64,000 nucleotides of DNA, taken from Pseudomonas sp. PD9R (GTDB taxonomy: Bacteria > Pseudomonadota > Gammaproteobacteria > Pseudomonadales > Pseudomonadaceae). This document shows, one piece after another, positions 8,819 to 16,653 of this stretch; within the stretch, counting starts at the first letter, position 1; each line of letters starts with the position of its first letter. Both the position numbers and the translations under genes were made by a program. A model generated the notes under the pieces. The model ran no database searches, was not told the origin of the DNA, and saw only the letters and a list, made by a program, of their open reading frames with translations. The stretch covers positions 62,001 through 126,000 of the forward strand of contig NZ_JAHTMR010000012.1 in NCBI RefSeq assembly GCF_019200975.1, read 5' to 3'.

Positions 8819-9709
8819 TCACCATTGCAGGGTGATGGTGCTCTCGAATTCTCTTTCCTGCCCCGTTACCGGATCCACAAATTTCAGCCCCTGGGCCAGC
8901 AGTTTCAGAGGATTGGCGTAGTCATCTTCTACAGCCTTGAGTACCCGAGGATAAAACGGGTCATTGCAGATGCTCGCACCCAACGCCGTCATGTGTACCC
9001 GCAACTGATGCTTCTTGCCGGTCACCGGGTAAAGTCCGTAACGCCAAAGATCACCGTTTTTTTCCCTGACGTCGACAGCCGTCTCGGTGTTGCTGAGACC
9101 CGGCCCTTCCTGCATGCGGAAAAAAGGCTCGCCATCGACGAGTCGGCTCTTGTGAATCAAGGGAAAAGTCAGTTCAGGCAATGCCCGGGCAATAGCCTCG
9201 TAGCGTTTTTCGATCTGCCGTGCGGGAAACAACGACTGATACGCCGAACGGCTCTGAGGATTGGCTGAAAACAGCACCAGCCCGGCGGTATGCCGGTCGA
9301 TGCGATGCAAGGGCACCAGGTGTGGATTATCCAGGCGACGGATAAGCCGCCTGAGCAAGGTTTGCTCCACATATTCACCCGCTGGCGTCACGGGTAGAAA
9401 ATGCGGCTTGTCCGCCACCACCAGATGTTCATCGGCGTAAAGAATGGACTCGATCACCGGGATCGGTTTTTCGTCCGGCACTTCTCGAAAATAGTGAATC
9501 CGCAGACCTTCCTTGTAAGGAAGATCCAGGGCGATTGGAGCACCCTGGCCGTCGAGGACACGACCGCGAGCGATTCGATCCAGCCATTGTTCACGACCGA
9601 TGGCACTGAAGTGCTCGCACAGACAGTCGAGTACGGTCTGCCACGAGCCAGGCGGCAAGTAGAGCGTGCTGGCCTGGTTGTGTGCAGCAGAAAACGATGT
9701 AGTGGACAT
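8819..9709 (-). CDS. RluA-family pseudouridine synthase
   Basis: A 296-residue enzyme of the RluA/RsuA superfamily. The catalytic aspartate lies in HRIDRHTAGLVLF (about 137-149), followed by KRYEAIA and the late KKHQLRVHMTALG loop. There is no clear N-terminal S4 domain. It isomerises uridine to pseudouridine in rRNA or tRNA; the subclass resembles the 23S rRNA enzymes annotated RluA-like or YqcB/TruC-like, but the target base cannot be assigned from sequence alone. It lies alone on the minus strand, 71 bases downstream of the unknown 105-residue gene. Confidence 0.88.
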   Translation of the reverse strand: MSTTSFSAAHNQASTLYLPPGSWQTVLDCLCEHFSAIGREQWLDRIARGRVLDGQGAPIALDLPYKEGLRIHYFREVPDEKPIPVIESILYADEHLVVADKPHFLPVTPAGEYVEQTLLRRLIRRLDNPHLVPLHRIDRHTAGLVLFSANPQSRSAYQSLFPARQIEKRYEAIARALPELTFPLIHKSRLVDGEPFFRMQEGPGLSNTETAVDVREKNGDLWRYGLYPVTGKKHQLRVHMTALGASICNDPFYPRVLKAVEDDYANPLKLLAQGLKFVDPVTGQEREFESTITLQW

Positions 9710-9780
9710 ACGAAAGCTCTAACCCTCAATGCAGAGCGGCATTATCCAACAGCGGCGGGAACGAACCTAGCAGAGAATCC

Positions 9781-10098
9781 TCAAGCGGGTATCTGGCTGC
9801 GCGCCGCCGCTTCGGTGTACTCCTTGAGCCAGCGCAAAACATCGACCGCCTCCCAGCGCACCGGGTCATAGAGTGCATACAACAAACCCTGATAGCCCAC
9901 GACGTCCAATTGCCGGTGATAGCCCGCCCGCTGAAACAAGGCTTCGATTTCAGCGAAACAGGTATTGAAGTGCAGTTTGTTGAAGGGGGTTTTTCCTTCA
10001 GTCACCAGTCCGTCCAGACGCAGTTCGAGGACAGCCTCGCGCACCACGTCAGCCGACATCCGGTTCACACTGCTCTTCAATTGTTCGACATTGACCAC
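9781..10098 (-). CDS. Conserved hypothetical protein, probably LexA-controlled
   Basis: 105 residues from a GTG start (GAGGG about 8 bases upstream). It is soluble and helical, without signal peptide or membrane segment. No domain is recognised; the middle (FNTCFAEIEALFQRAGYH) and the tryptophan-rich end (RWEAVDVLRWLKEY) look like a folded small domain. The reason for interest is the perfect LexA-type palindrome 73 bases upstream, which places it in the SOS response by inference. It does not resemble YebG, SulA, DinI or other SOS proteins known to me. Confidence 0.8.
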   Translation of the reverse strand: MVNVEQLKSSVNRMSADVVREAVLELRLDGLVTEGKTPFNKLHFNTCFAEIEALFQRAGYHRQLDVVGYQGLLYALYDPVRWEAVDVLRWLKEYTEAAARSQIPA

Positions 10099-10170
10099 GA
10101 TTCATCCCTCTCACGCCCGGACTCGCCTGTTCAACCCTGAATCAGGGATGACAGCGCGGCAATCCGGATA

Positions 10171-10188
10171 ACTGTATGCGCATACAGT
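10171..10188. promoter_or_regulatory. LexA (SOS) box candidate
   Basis: The 18-base palindrome ACTGTATGCGCATACAGT is perfect and contains the LexA consensus CTGT-N8-ACAG used in E. coli and Pseudomonas. It sits between the glutaredoxin-like gene and the 105-residue gene, 73 bases before the GTG of the latter, which is the only gene reading away from it nearby. Confidence 0.75.
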
Positions 10189-10267
10189 ATCCGAATCGCA
10201 CCCGTTAAGCCAAGGGGATCAATCGCAACGTTCGACCGGCGGGTACATCGTCATCGCAAAAAACTGC

Positions 10268-10504
10268 TTAGTGCAGGAACGCAACCACTTCGTCAGCATT
10301 AAATGGCCAGCCCAGCTCAGCGCCAGTATCAACCCGCCGCAGCACCGGAATGCGCAGGCTGTAAGCCGCAAACCATGTCTCGTCTTCAGCGATATCCACC
10401 AGCTCCACCAGCAGGCCGCGCTCAACAAACTCCATCAACATGGCTTCGGCCACTTCACAGAGATGGCACCCGAGGGTGCCGAACAGCTGACATTCAGGAA
10501 GCAT
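10268..10504 (-). CDS. Glutaredoxin-family protein (DUF836)
   Basis: 78 residues with a thioredoxin fold. The redox motif CHLC is at C13-C16, and the cis-proline follows in RIPVLRR, both as in the DUF836/glutaredoxin-like family. It probably reduces protein disulphides or mixed disulphides in the cytoplasm; the partner is unknown. It lies 95 bases downstream of the ammonium transporter on the same strand and could be transcribed with it. No ribosome-binding oddities. Confidence 0.88.
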   Translation of the reverse strand: MLPECQLFGTLGCHLCEVAEAMLMEFVERGLLVELVDIAEDETWFAAYSLRIPVLRRVDTGAELGWPFNADEVVAFLH

Positions 10505-10599
10505 GAGCGCTCAACCTAAAAAATTAAGTGACCATTCTAGGCCCGACCCGAAAAACCGTCGAGCCATGGGTTCCCCACTCTGACTTCTTGCACGGGAAC

Positions 10600-11808
10600 T
10601 CAGTCCTGGCTGACAGCGCCGATCTTGTGCAGCGACAAATCCGCACCGTAATACTCTTCTTCCTGGCTCAAACGCAGGCCATGGAGTGCCTTGATTACGC
10701 CATACACTGCAAAACCACCAGTCAGGGCCACGACCACCCCCAGCGCAGTACCGATCAACTGACTGATCAGGCTTACCCCGCCCAGCCCGCCTAATGCGCT
10801 CTGGCCAAAAACGCCGCAGGCGATCCCGCCCCACACGCCACACAGACCATGCAAAGGCCATACACCCAGCACATCGTCGATATGCCATTTGCCTTGTGCA
10901 GCGGTAAAGCACCAGACAAAAAGTGCCCCGGCGATTGCGCCGGTGACCAGTGCGCCCACCGGGTGCATCAAGTCGGAACCCGCACAAATCGCCACCAGCC
11001 CCGCCAATGGACCGTTGTGCAGGAAGCCCGGGTCATTACGCCCGACTATCAGCGCGGCCATCGTGCCACCGACCATGGCCATCAGCGAGTTCACCGCCAC
11101 CAGCCCGCTGACGCCTTGCAAGGTTTGCGCGCTCATCACGTTGAACCCAAACCAGCCGACGATCAGGATCCACGACCCCAACGCAAGAAACGGAATGCTC
11201 GACGGTGCGAACGCCACCAGGCGCCCGTCGCGATAACGACCGTTGCGAGGCCCCAGCAACAACACAGCCGCCAGCGCCAGCCAACCGCCCATGGCATGGA
11301 CCACCACCGAGCCGGCAAAATCATGGAAGCTTGCGCCAAAGTACTCCAGCAACCAGGCCTGCAAACCAAAGTTGCCATTCCAGACCATGCCCTCGAAGAA
11401 GGGATAGATGAACGCCACGATCAAGGCTGTCGCGCATAACTGCGGGACGAACCGGGCACGCTCGGCGATGCCTCCGGAAATGATTGCCGGGATTGCCGCA
11501 GCAAAGGTCAGCAGAAAGAAAAACTTCACCAACGCGTAACCGTGATCGGCATTGATCACGGCGGCCGGCTGCATGAAAGTGACGCCATAAGAAATCCAAT
11601 AGCCTATAAAGAAGTAAGCCAGGGTTGAAACGGCGAAGTCGCTAAGAATCTTCGACAGCGCGTTGACCTGGTTTTTTTGTCGTACCGTCCCGACTTCAAG
11701 AAAGGCAAAACCGGCGTGCATGGCCAATACCATGACTGCGCCGATCAAAATGAACAACGTATTGGAACTATGGACCAGGCTGTCCACAGCGCTTTGCAGA
11801 TTTTCCAT
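10600..11808 (-). CDS. amtB: Ammonium transporter, Amt/MEP family
   Basis: 402 residues with about eleven membrane helices. Family marks include the conserved DFAGSVVVHAMGG (twin-histidine first part), GGIAERARF, and the second pore histidine in WPLHGLCGVWGG. The open frame runs 94 codons further upstream, but that part has no transport-protein character; the ATG at 11808 matches the family N-terminus. Ammonium enters through this inner-membrane channel under nitrogen limitation. No glnK lies beside it, unlike the usual glnK-amtB pair, so this may be a second Amt paralogue. Confidence 0.93.
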   Translation of the reverse strand: MENLQSAVDSLVHSSNTLFILIGAVMVLAMHAGFAFLEVGTVRQKNQVNALSKILSDFAVSTLAYFFIGYWISYGVTFMQPAAVINADHGYALVKFFFLLTFAAAIPAIISGGIAERARFVPQLCATALIVAFIYPFFEGMVWNGNFGLQAWLLEYFGASFHDFAGSVVVHAMGGWLALAAVLLLGPRNGRYRDGRLVAFAPSSIPFLALGSWILIVGWFGFNVMSAQTLQGVSGLVAVNSLMAMVGGTMAALIVGRNDPGFLHNGPLAGLVAICAGSDLMHPVGALVTGAIAGALFVWCFTAAQGKWHIDDVLGVWPLHGLCGVWGGIACGVFGQSALGGLGGVSLISQLIGTALGVVVALTGGFAVYGVIKALHGLRLSQEEEYYGADLSLHKIGAVSQD

Positions 11809-12134
11809 GGATTTGGCAGACCTTAAGGCTGAAAAAAGCACCAAAGCAGTTCGCGCGGGCGATCCATGCACCAAGTTGTGACTTGTCGAATCGAACAAAT
11901 CACTCCCGACGACCTGCTTTGGCGCACAGGGTTCGTCAAAGCCAATCGCGGCCAGGACAATGGCGCGGGTTTTGATTGTTTGAGTTAAGGTTTTACTGGA
12001 ATCATGCCCAGCAACAGCGCAACGACGCCGGCTGACGCACCACGACACAGCAAAAGTTGTACCAGTCATTTGTACTGAACCTTCGCACAAGGCTCATACT
12101 CGAACGATTCAGAAGCCACTTATGGAGATCACCA
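11809..12134. other. Divergent promoter region between amtB and the DUF883 gene
   Basis: No gene is seen. Two direct GCACCAA motifs (11838-11844 and 11868-11874) resemble NtrC half-sites. On the minus strand TTGGTGCATGGATCGC at 11874-11859 has the GG-N10-GC spacing of a sigma-54 promoter but matches the rest of the consensus poorly. Nitrogen control is plausible for an Amt gene and unproven here. Confidence 0.3.
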
Positions 12135-12449
12135 ATGGCCAGCATCAAGGCAAAGACTGCTCAGGAAATCCTGATGAACGATTTTCAGACACTGGTCAGC
12201 GACACCGAACGGTTGCTGGAACACACCGCTTCCCTGGCCGGTGGTCAAGCCGACGAGTTGCGCGACCAGATCCACGACAGTCTGCTGCGTGCACGCGAAA
12301 CTTTGAAACTGACTGAAGACTCCTTGCGCGAACGCGGCCAGGCCGCTGTCACAGCGACCGAGGACTATGTACAGGCCAATCCATGGCAATCGGTCGGGAT
12401 CGCGGCGGGTGTGGGTTTTCTGATTGGCCTGCTGGCGACTCGGCGCTGA
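12135..12449 (+). CDS. DUF883 family protein (ElaB/YqjD-like)
   Basis: 104 residues: a long amphipathic coiled-coil N-terminus and one C-terminal membrane segment (about 85-100, VGIAAGVGFLIGLL) ending in positively charged residues. ElaB/YqjD proteins are tail-anchored in the inner membrane and bind ribosomes in stationary phase in E. coli. The ATG at 12135 has GGAG 7 bases upstream and begins MASIKAKTAQE. It is first of a three-gene run with 1-base gaps or short overlaps, matching the E. coli yqjD-yqjE-yqjK order in type. Confidence 0.9.
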   Translation: MASIKAKTAQEILMNDFQTLVSDTERLLEHTASLAGGQADELRDQIHDSLLRARETLKLTEDSLRERGQAAVTATEDYVQANPWQSVGIAAGVGFLIGLLATRR

Positions 12450-12450
12450 T

Positions 12451-12837
12451 ATGGCAATCGGTGAATCCGGCTCCTCCGAAACGGGTCAAAGCTCACCTCG
12501 GCGCCTGGGTGCGGCATTTCTCGGGCTGCTGCACAGCCACGTCGAACTGTTCGGCATCGAACTGCAGGAACAAAAGGCTCGCACCGTAAGCCTGTTGTTA
12601 TTTGCGGGCCTGGCGCTGGTATTTGCATTGCTTCTGCTGGTGGGGTTGTCGACGTTGGTGCTGATCCTGTTCTGGGACACCTATCGCCTGGCGGCAATCA
12701 TTGGGCTCTGCGTGTTCTATTCCCTTGCGGCAGTCTTCTGCGCCATGCGTTTGAGAGCAGCGATATTCGATGAATCCTCGCCCTTCCATGGCACTTTGGA
12801 AGAACTGGCCAACGATCGGGAGCGCCTGCTGCCATGA
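12451..12837 (+). CDS. Phage-holin-like membrane protein (YqjE family)
   Basis: 128 residues, with a soluble helical N-terminus (about 1-45) and two adjacent membrane helices (about 47-75 and 80-103). This is the YqjE/holin-3-6 superfamily layout. The name holin reflects sequence family only; it is a chromosomal stress-associated membrane protein, not a lysis gene. The ATG lies one base after the stop of the DUF883 gene, and its own stop overlaps the next start by 4 bases, so the three are one operon. Confidence 0.88.
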   Translation: MAIGESGSSETGQSSPRRLGAAFLGLLHSHVELFGIELQEQKARTVSLLLFAGLALVFALLLLVGLSTLVLILFWDTYRLAAIIGLCVFYSLAAVFCAMRLRAAIFDESSPFHGTLEELANDRERLLP

Positions 12838-13178
12838 GCCTGCCTGAATTGCCTGCCAACAGTTCGCGCACGGAAATGCGCAAGGCATTGATCCGCCTGC
12901 GTATGGAAATGCATCGACAGGAAATCCGCCACGAATCCGCACAACTGCTGCAACCCTTGCAGCGTGTTCGCGGCATGACGCAAAACCTGCAGGACGGTTT
13001 CGGCATAAAACACGCACCGCTCTGGGGCGTGGCCGCTGTAACCTTGCTCGGTTTTCTGACCGGCAAGGGCGCAAAGAATGGTGGTGGCATTAACAGTCTG
13101 ACCCGGCTGGTTCGCCTGGGCACCACCCTGGGACCGTTGATCAAGCTGATCCTGCAAGGCTCTGCGCGCAAACACTAA
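12834..13178 (+). CDS. Hypothetical membrane-associated protein, third gene of the DUF883 operon
   Basis: 114 residues: a charged amphipathic helix (EMRKALIRLRMEMHRQEIRHE, about 14-34), then a hydrophobic stretch (about 61-78) and a weaker one near 93-106. It overlaps the holin-like gene by 4 bases (ATGA). Position and size correspond to E. coli yqjK, although sequence likeness is not evident. It probably works with its two neighbours at the inner membrane. Confidence 0.8.
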   Translation: MSLPELPANSSRTEMRKALIRLRMEMHRQEIRHESAQLLQPLQRVRGMTQNLQDGFGIKHAPLWGVAAVTLLGFLTGKGAKNGGGINSLTRLVRLGTTLGPLIKLILQGSARKH

Positions 13179-13215
13179 GCAGTCGCCATCTGGCTGCATT
13201 CTTGCAATACCCATT

Positions 13216-13247
13216 GGATTGAACCTCTTTATCAAGAGGTTCAATCC
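13216..13247. terminator. Perfect 14-bp hairpin, possible terminator
   Basis: GGATTGAACCTCTT and AAGAGGTTCAATCC flank a TATC loop. It lies 38 bases after the DUF883 operon and 58 bases before the EAL gene. It lacks a T-run, so Rho-independent termination is doubtful; it might be an attenuator, processing site or operator. Confidence 0.5.
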
Positions 13248-13305
13248 TGCGTGCCTATCCGGTGGTCAGGTTTTATCCAAAAACAAGATCTACTAAGGAG
13301 GCTTT

Positions 13306-14469
13306 GTGATCGACGGGCAACCGCTCGCCTGTTTTCAGCCGTTCATCGATACCGCCACCGGCCGTATCGCGGGCGTAGAGGCACTGGGTCGACTGCGTCA
13401 GGCCGACGGTCAATTGGCGTCAGTAGGACCGCTGTTCGCCGACCCGCGAACAAACGCCATCGCCCTTCGGCGCCTGGATCGCCAGATACGCGATAACGCC
13501 TTGAGCCGTCTGCGAGAGGCACCTTCCGACTGGTTTCTCAGTCTGAACATTTCCCCCCGCTGGATCAGCCGCTTGCGCCCGGACCAGCCGCTGCCGAGCC
13601 TCAAGCAATTGCACAGGCACGGCGTCGACCCGCAGCGCATCGTCTTCGAGATCACTGAACTGGGTGGCGACATCCAGCGCCTGGCACAAGTGGTGGCGCG
13701 TTACCGGCAGGCTGGCGCGCGGATCGCCATCGACGACTTCGGTGCCGGTTACTCCCAACTCGATCGGGTCCTGGCGCTGCAACCGGACATTCTCAAGCTC
13801 GACATGCGCCTGTTTCAGGCGGCAGCCCTGGGGGGGCCGAGCACCGATGTGGTCAAGGCCCTGGCGCAAATGGCCGAGAAAACCGGTTGCTGGATCATCG
13901 CCGAAGGTGTGGAAACCGAAGCCCAACTGAATTTTGCCCTGGAGTGCGGCTCACGCTACGTGCAGGGTTTTCTGTTCGCCGGGGCGCAAGAAGATTTCTT
14001 TGCCACCGACGCCTTTGTCGAGCGCTTTGCGCAGCTGCGTCAGCGCTATGTTCAGCAGAAACTGGCCGAACGCGGTCGCTTGATGGTCATGCGCCAGCAG
14101 CTCAGCGAACTGATGTCGATCCTGCAAGCCTGGGCACAGACCCGCGCACCACTGAGTGCCTTGCCCCAACTCGATGCCTTTCCCTGGCTGTTGCGTTTTT
14201 ATCAGTGCGACCGTCATGGAACGCAACTGACGCCAAACCTGGAATGGCGCAACAACGGCTGGTTCGCTGACAACCGCTACCTGGGTCATAACTGGTCATG
14301 GCGCCCCTATTTTTATCATCTGCTGGCAGAAGGCTGGGAAGAACGACGATTGACCCTTTCCAACACTTACCGCGACGCTACCAGCAACCAATACTGCCTC
14401 ACTGCCGGGCAATTTTTCGACAATGGCGAACGCTTGTTGCTTATCGACATTGATGCCGTCGGGTTGTAG
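13306..14469 (+). CDS. EAL-domain c-di-GMP phosphodiesterase with YkuI-like C-terminus
   Basis: 387 residues from a GTG with a strong AAGGAGG 5 bases upstream. The EAL domain (about 5-240) keeps the residues needed for hydrolysis: the E of VEALGRL, N in LNIS, E in FEITE, the DD pair in IDDFGAGYS, K in LKLD, E in AEGVE, and Q in VQGF. The C-terminal third (about 255-387) looks like the PAS-like YkuI_C domain, a possible small-molecule sensor. There is no membrane segment, so it should act in the cytoplasm, lowering c-di-GMP. It lies between the DUF883 operon and dgt, close to a RocR-like receiver that lacks its own EAL part. Confidence 0.9.
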   Translation: MIDGQPLACFQPFIDTATGRIAGVEALGRLRQADGQLASVGPLFADPRTNAIALRRLDRQIRDNALSRLREAPSDWFLSLNISPRWISRLRPDQPLPSLKQLHRHGVDPQRIVFEITELGGDIQRLAQVVARYRQAGARIAIDDFGAGYSQLDRVLALQPDILKLDMRLFQAAALGGPSTDVVKALAQMAEKTGCWIIAEGVETEAQLNFALECGSRYVQGFLFAGAQEDFFATDAFVERFAQLRQRYVQQKLAERGRLMVMRQQLSELMSILQAWAQTRAPLSALPQLDAFPWLLRFYQCDRHGTQLTPNLEWRNNGWFADNRYLGHNWSWRPYFYHLLAEGWEERRLTLSNTYRDATSNQYCLTAGQFFDNGERLLLIDIDAVGL

Positions 14470-14543
14470 GTGTTTTTCCCTTGCAGGCCATGGCGCGAAC
14501 CGGGAAGCTTGGGCAATCAGTCACCTGACGGAGAGAACCAGCC

Positions 14544-15872
14544 TTGGATTGGCACACCCTGCTTACCCGTGAACGCCTCGGAAAACCGCTGCATAGCCCG
14601 GAAGAGCTCGGCCGCAGCCCTTTTCACAAAGACCACGACCGCATCATTTTCTCGGGAGCCTTTCGCCGCCTCGGGCGCAAGACCCAGGTTCATCCGGTTT
14701 CCAGCAACGACCATATCCACACGCGGCTGACCCACTCGCTGGAAGTCAGTTGTGTCGGCCGTTCACTGGGTATGCGCGTCGGAGAAACCATTCGCAGCGC
14801 CCTCCCCGACTGGTGCGAACCCAGCGATCTGGGGATGGTCGTGCAATCGGCCTGCCTGGCGCATGACATTGGCAATCCACCGTTTGGCCATTCAGGTGAA
14901 GATGCGATTCGTCATTGGTTTCAGCAAGCCGCCGGCCGTGGCTGGCTGGACGCAATGAGCGAAACCGAACGCAATGACTTCCTCAATTTCGAAGGCAACG
15001 CTCAGGGTTTTCGGGTACTGACTCAGCTGGAGTACCACCAGTTCGATGGCGGCACGCGACTGACCTACGCCACTTTGGGCACTTACCTGAAGTACCCTTG
15101 GACGGCCAGGCACGCCGACTCGCTGGGCTACAAGAAACACAAGTTCGGTTGCTATCAGAGTGAACTGCCGCTGCTGGAGCAGATCGCCCATAAGCTTGGC
15201 CTGCCGCAACTTGAGGATCAACGCTGGGCGCGTCATCCATTGGTGTACCTGATGGAGGCCGCCGATGACATCTGCTACGCGTTGATCGACCTCGAAGACG
15301 GCCTGGAAATGGAGTTGCTGGAATACGCCGAAGTCGAGTCCCTGTTGCTGGACCTGGTGGGCGATGATTTACCGGAAACCTATCGTCTTCTCGGCCCCCA
15401 GGATTCGCGTCGACGCAAACTGGCGATCCTGCGGGGTAAAGCCATTGAACATTTGACCAACGCCGCAGCCCGAGCCTTTGTCGAGCAACAGGACGCGTTG
15501 CTGGCCGGCACCCTGCCCGGCGACTTGGTGGAACACATGCACGGCCCCGCCAAACGCTGTGTCCTGAATGCCAAGGACATGGCACGCAAGAAAATCTTCC
15601 AGGACAAACGCAAGACCCTGCACGAAATCGGCGCCTACACCACGCTGGAAATACTGCTCAATGCTTTTTGCGGCGCGGCACTGGAACAACACAACGGGCG
15701 GACGCCCTCCTTCAAGAGCCGGCGGGTACTCGACCTGCTGGGCAACAATGCACCTGATCCGAACGGCCCGTTACACCGTTCGTTCTTGCGCATGATCGAT
15801 TTCATCGCCGGCATGACCGACAGCTACGCCAGCGATATGGCACTGGAAATGACCGGTCGCTCCAGCCACTGA
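14544..15872 (+). CDS. dgt: Deoxyguanosinetriphosphate triphosphohydrolase-like protein
   Basis: 442 residues, HD-superfamily dNTPase. The metal-binding pattern is visible: H in HTRLTHSLEV (about 54-63) and the HD pair in LAHDIGNPPFGH (about 110-121). It removes triphosphate from dGTP or other dNTPs to control nucleotide pools; the long form seen in pseudomonads may act on several dNTPs. The TTG start (MDWHTLLTRERL) has GGAGAG about 8 bases upstream. It follows the EAL gene after 74 bases with no terminator between them, and in PAO1, from memory, it also neighbours the Roc2 genes. Confidence 0.93.
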   Translation: MDWHTLLTRERLGKPLHSPEELGRSPFHKDHDRIIFSGAFRRLGRKTQVHPVSSNDHIHTRLTHSLEVSCVGRSLGMRVGETIRSALPDWCEPSDLGMVVQSACLAHDIGNPPFGHSGEDAIRHWFQQAAGRGWLDAMSETERNDFLNFEGNAQGFRVLTQLEYHQFDGGTRLTYATLGTYLKYPWTARHADSLGYKKHKFGCYQSELPLLEQIAHKLGLPQLEDQRWARHPLVYLMEAADDICYALIDLEDGLEMELLEYAEVESLLLDLVGDDLPETYRLLGPQDSRRRKLAILRGKAIEHLTNAAARAFVEQQDALLAGTLPGDLVEHMHGPAKRCVLNAKDMARKKIFQDKRKTLHEIGAYTTLEILLNAFCGAALEQHNGRTPSFKSRRVLDLLGNNAPDPNGPLHRSFLRMIDFIAGMTDSYASDMALEMTGRSSH

Positions 15873-16052
15873 CAAGAACCGGATGATCAGCCATTACGCC
15901 ACCTGTAATGGCCGATCTCCCCCAAAAAAACCAAGTGCATTCAAGGCTAGCTGAATTGCCCTACAGCCAATACCGAGTGAACTGATCGATTTACCCGGGT
16001 TTCACGCGAAACAATCACGGCTACTTTGTTCTACATAAAAAGCGTGAATAAC

Positions 16053-16439
16053 ATGATCAAAGACAGTCTGCGCATCTTGCTGGTGGAAGATCATCCATTC
16101 CAGCTCAGGGCGACTCAATACCTGCTGGAAAGTTATGGTTTCACCCAACTGAGCACGTCTGATTGTGCCGAAGGAGCACTGCAACAAATGCTCAAGGCTA
16201 CGCAACCGTTCGATATTCTTTTGTGTGACCAATGTCTACCCGACCTAAGTGGGCTGGATTTGGTCAAGTTTGCCAGCCATAGAGGGCTGATCAAACAGGC
16301 AATACTTCTAAGTAGCCTGACGCCCGATGAACTCAATGAACTTGAAAATATGGCAACCCATCATGAACTGCCCTTACTGGGTTACCTGACCAAGCCTTTA
16401 AAACAATCCGAATTCAGAAAATTACTGGCGTTGTTTTAA
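16053..16439 (+). CDS. Stand-alone receiver protein resembling the receiver of RocR
   Basis: 128 residues, a receiver only. Acidic pocket E12/D13, phospho-acceptor D59 in LLCDQCLPD, S87/S88 and K114 (YLTKPL) are all present, so it should be phosphorylated. The wording of the domain (VEDHPFQ, then KQAILLSSLTPDE and LLGYLTKPL) closely recalls the receiver of P. aeruginosa RocR as I remember it, but the EAL domain that follows in RocR is absent. The frame is open back to a TTG at 16026; the ATG at 16053 gives the natural domain start, though no ribosome-binding site is obvious. It is transcribed toward the RocA-like/RocS-like genes, 214 bases away. Confidence 0.82.
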   Translation: MIKDSLRILLVEDHPFQLRATQYLLESYGFTQLSTSDCAEGALQQMLKATQPFDILLCDQCLPDLSGLDLVKFASHRGLIKQAILLSSLTPDELNELENMATHHELPLLGYLTKPLKQSEFRKLLALF

Positions 16440-16549
16440 AAATAAAAACTTTAAAAAACACCACCCCAACATCAAAATTTATTAGCAACAAACTTTATTG
16501 ATCCTCATAAAAAACCTAGTTGACACGTAAGCTCATTCCTTTTCGTGTG

Positions 16550-16567
16550 TAGGAACATTCCTATATT
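16550..16567 (+). promoter_or_regulatory. BvgA/EvgA-like heptads and -10 box before the RocA-like gene
   Basis: TAGGAA (16550-16555) and TTCCTA (16558-16563) form an inverted pair two bases apart, overlapped by a possible -10 (TATATT, 16562-16567). No good -35 is present, as expected for an activator-dependent promoter. TTTCCTA-type heptads are the sites of BvgA, and TGTAGGAA is the EvgA half-site; the downstream gene encodes a regulator of that family. Confidence 0.35.
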
Positions 16568-16653
16568 GCTGCTACAGGTATGTCAGTTCATACGTCACCT
16601 CAACTATCTGAGCTAAGGTGCGCGCTTTATTCGAGCTCGCATGGGATTTGATT

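Noticed and set aside
12451..12837. Phage remnant suggested by the holin-like protein
   Set aside because: The gene is in the conserved chromosomal DUF883/YqjE operon, with no other phage gene nearby.
15890..15912. Terminator after dgt (GCCATTAC / GTAATGGC)
   Set aside because: An 8-bp stem with no T-run on the plus strand; too weak to call.
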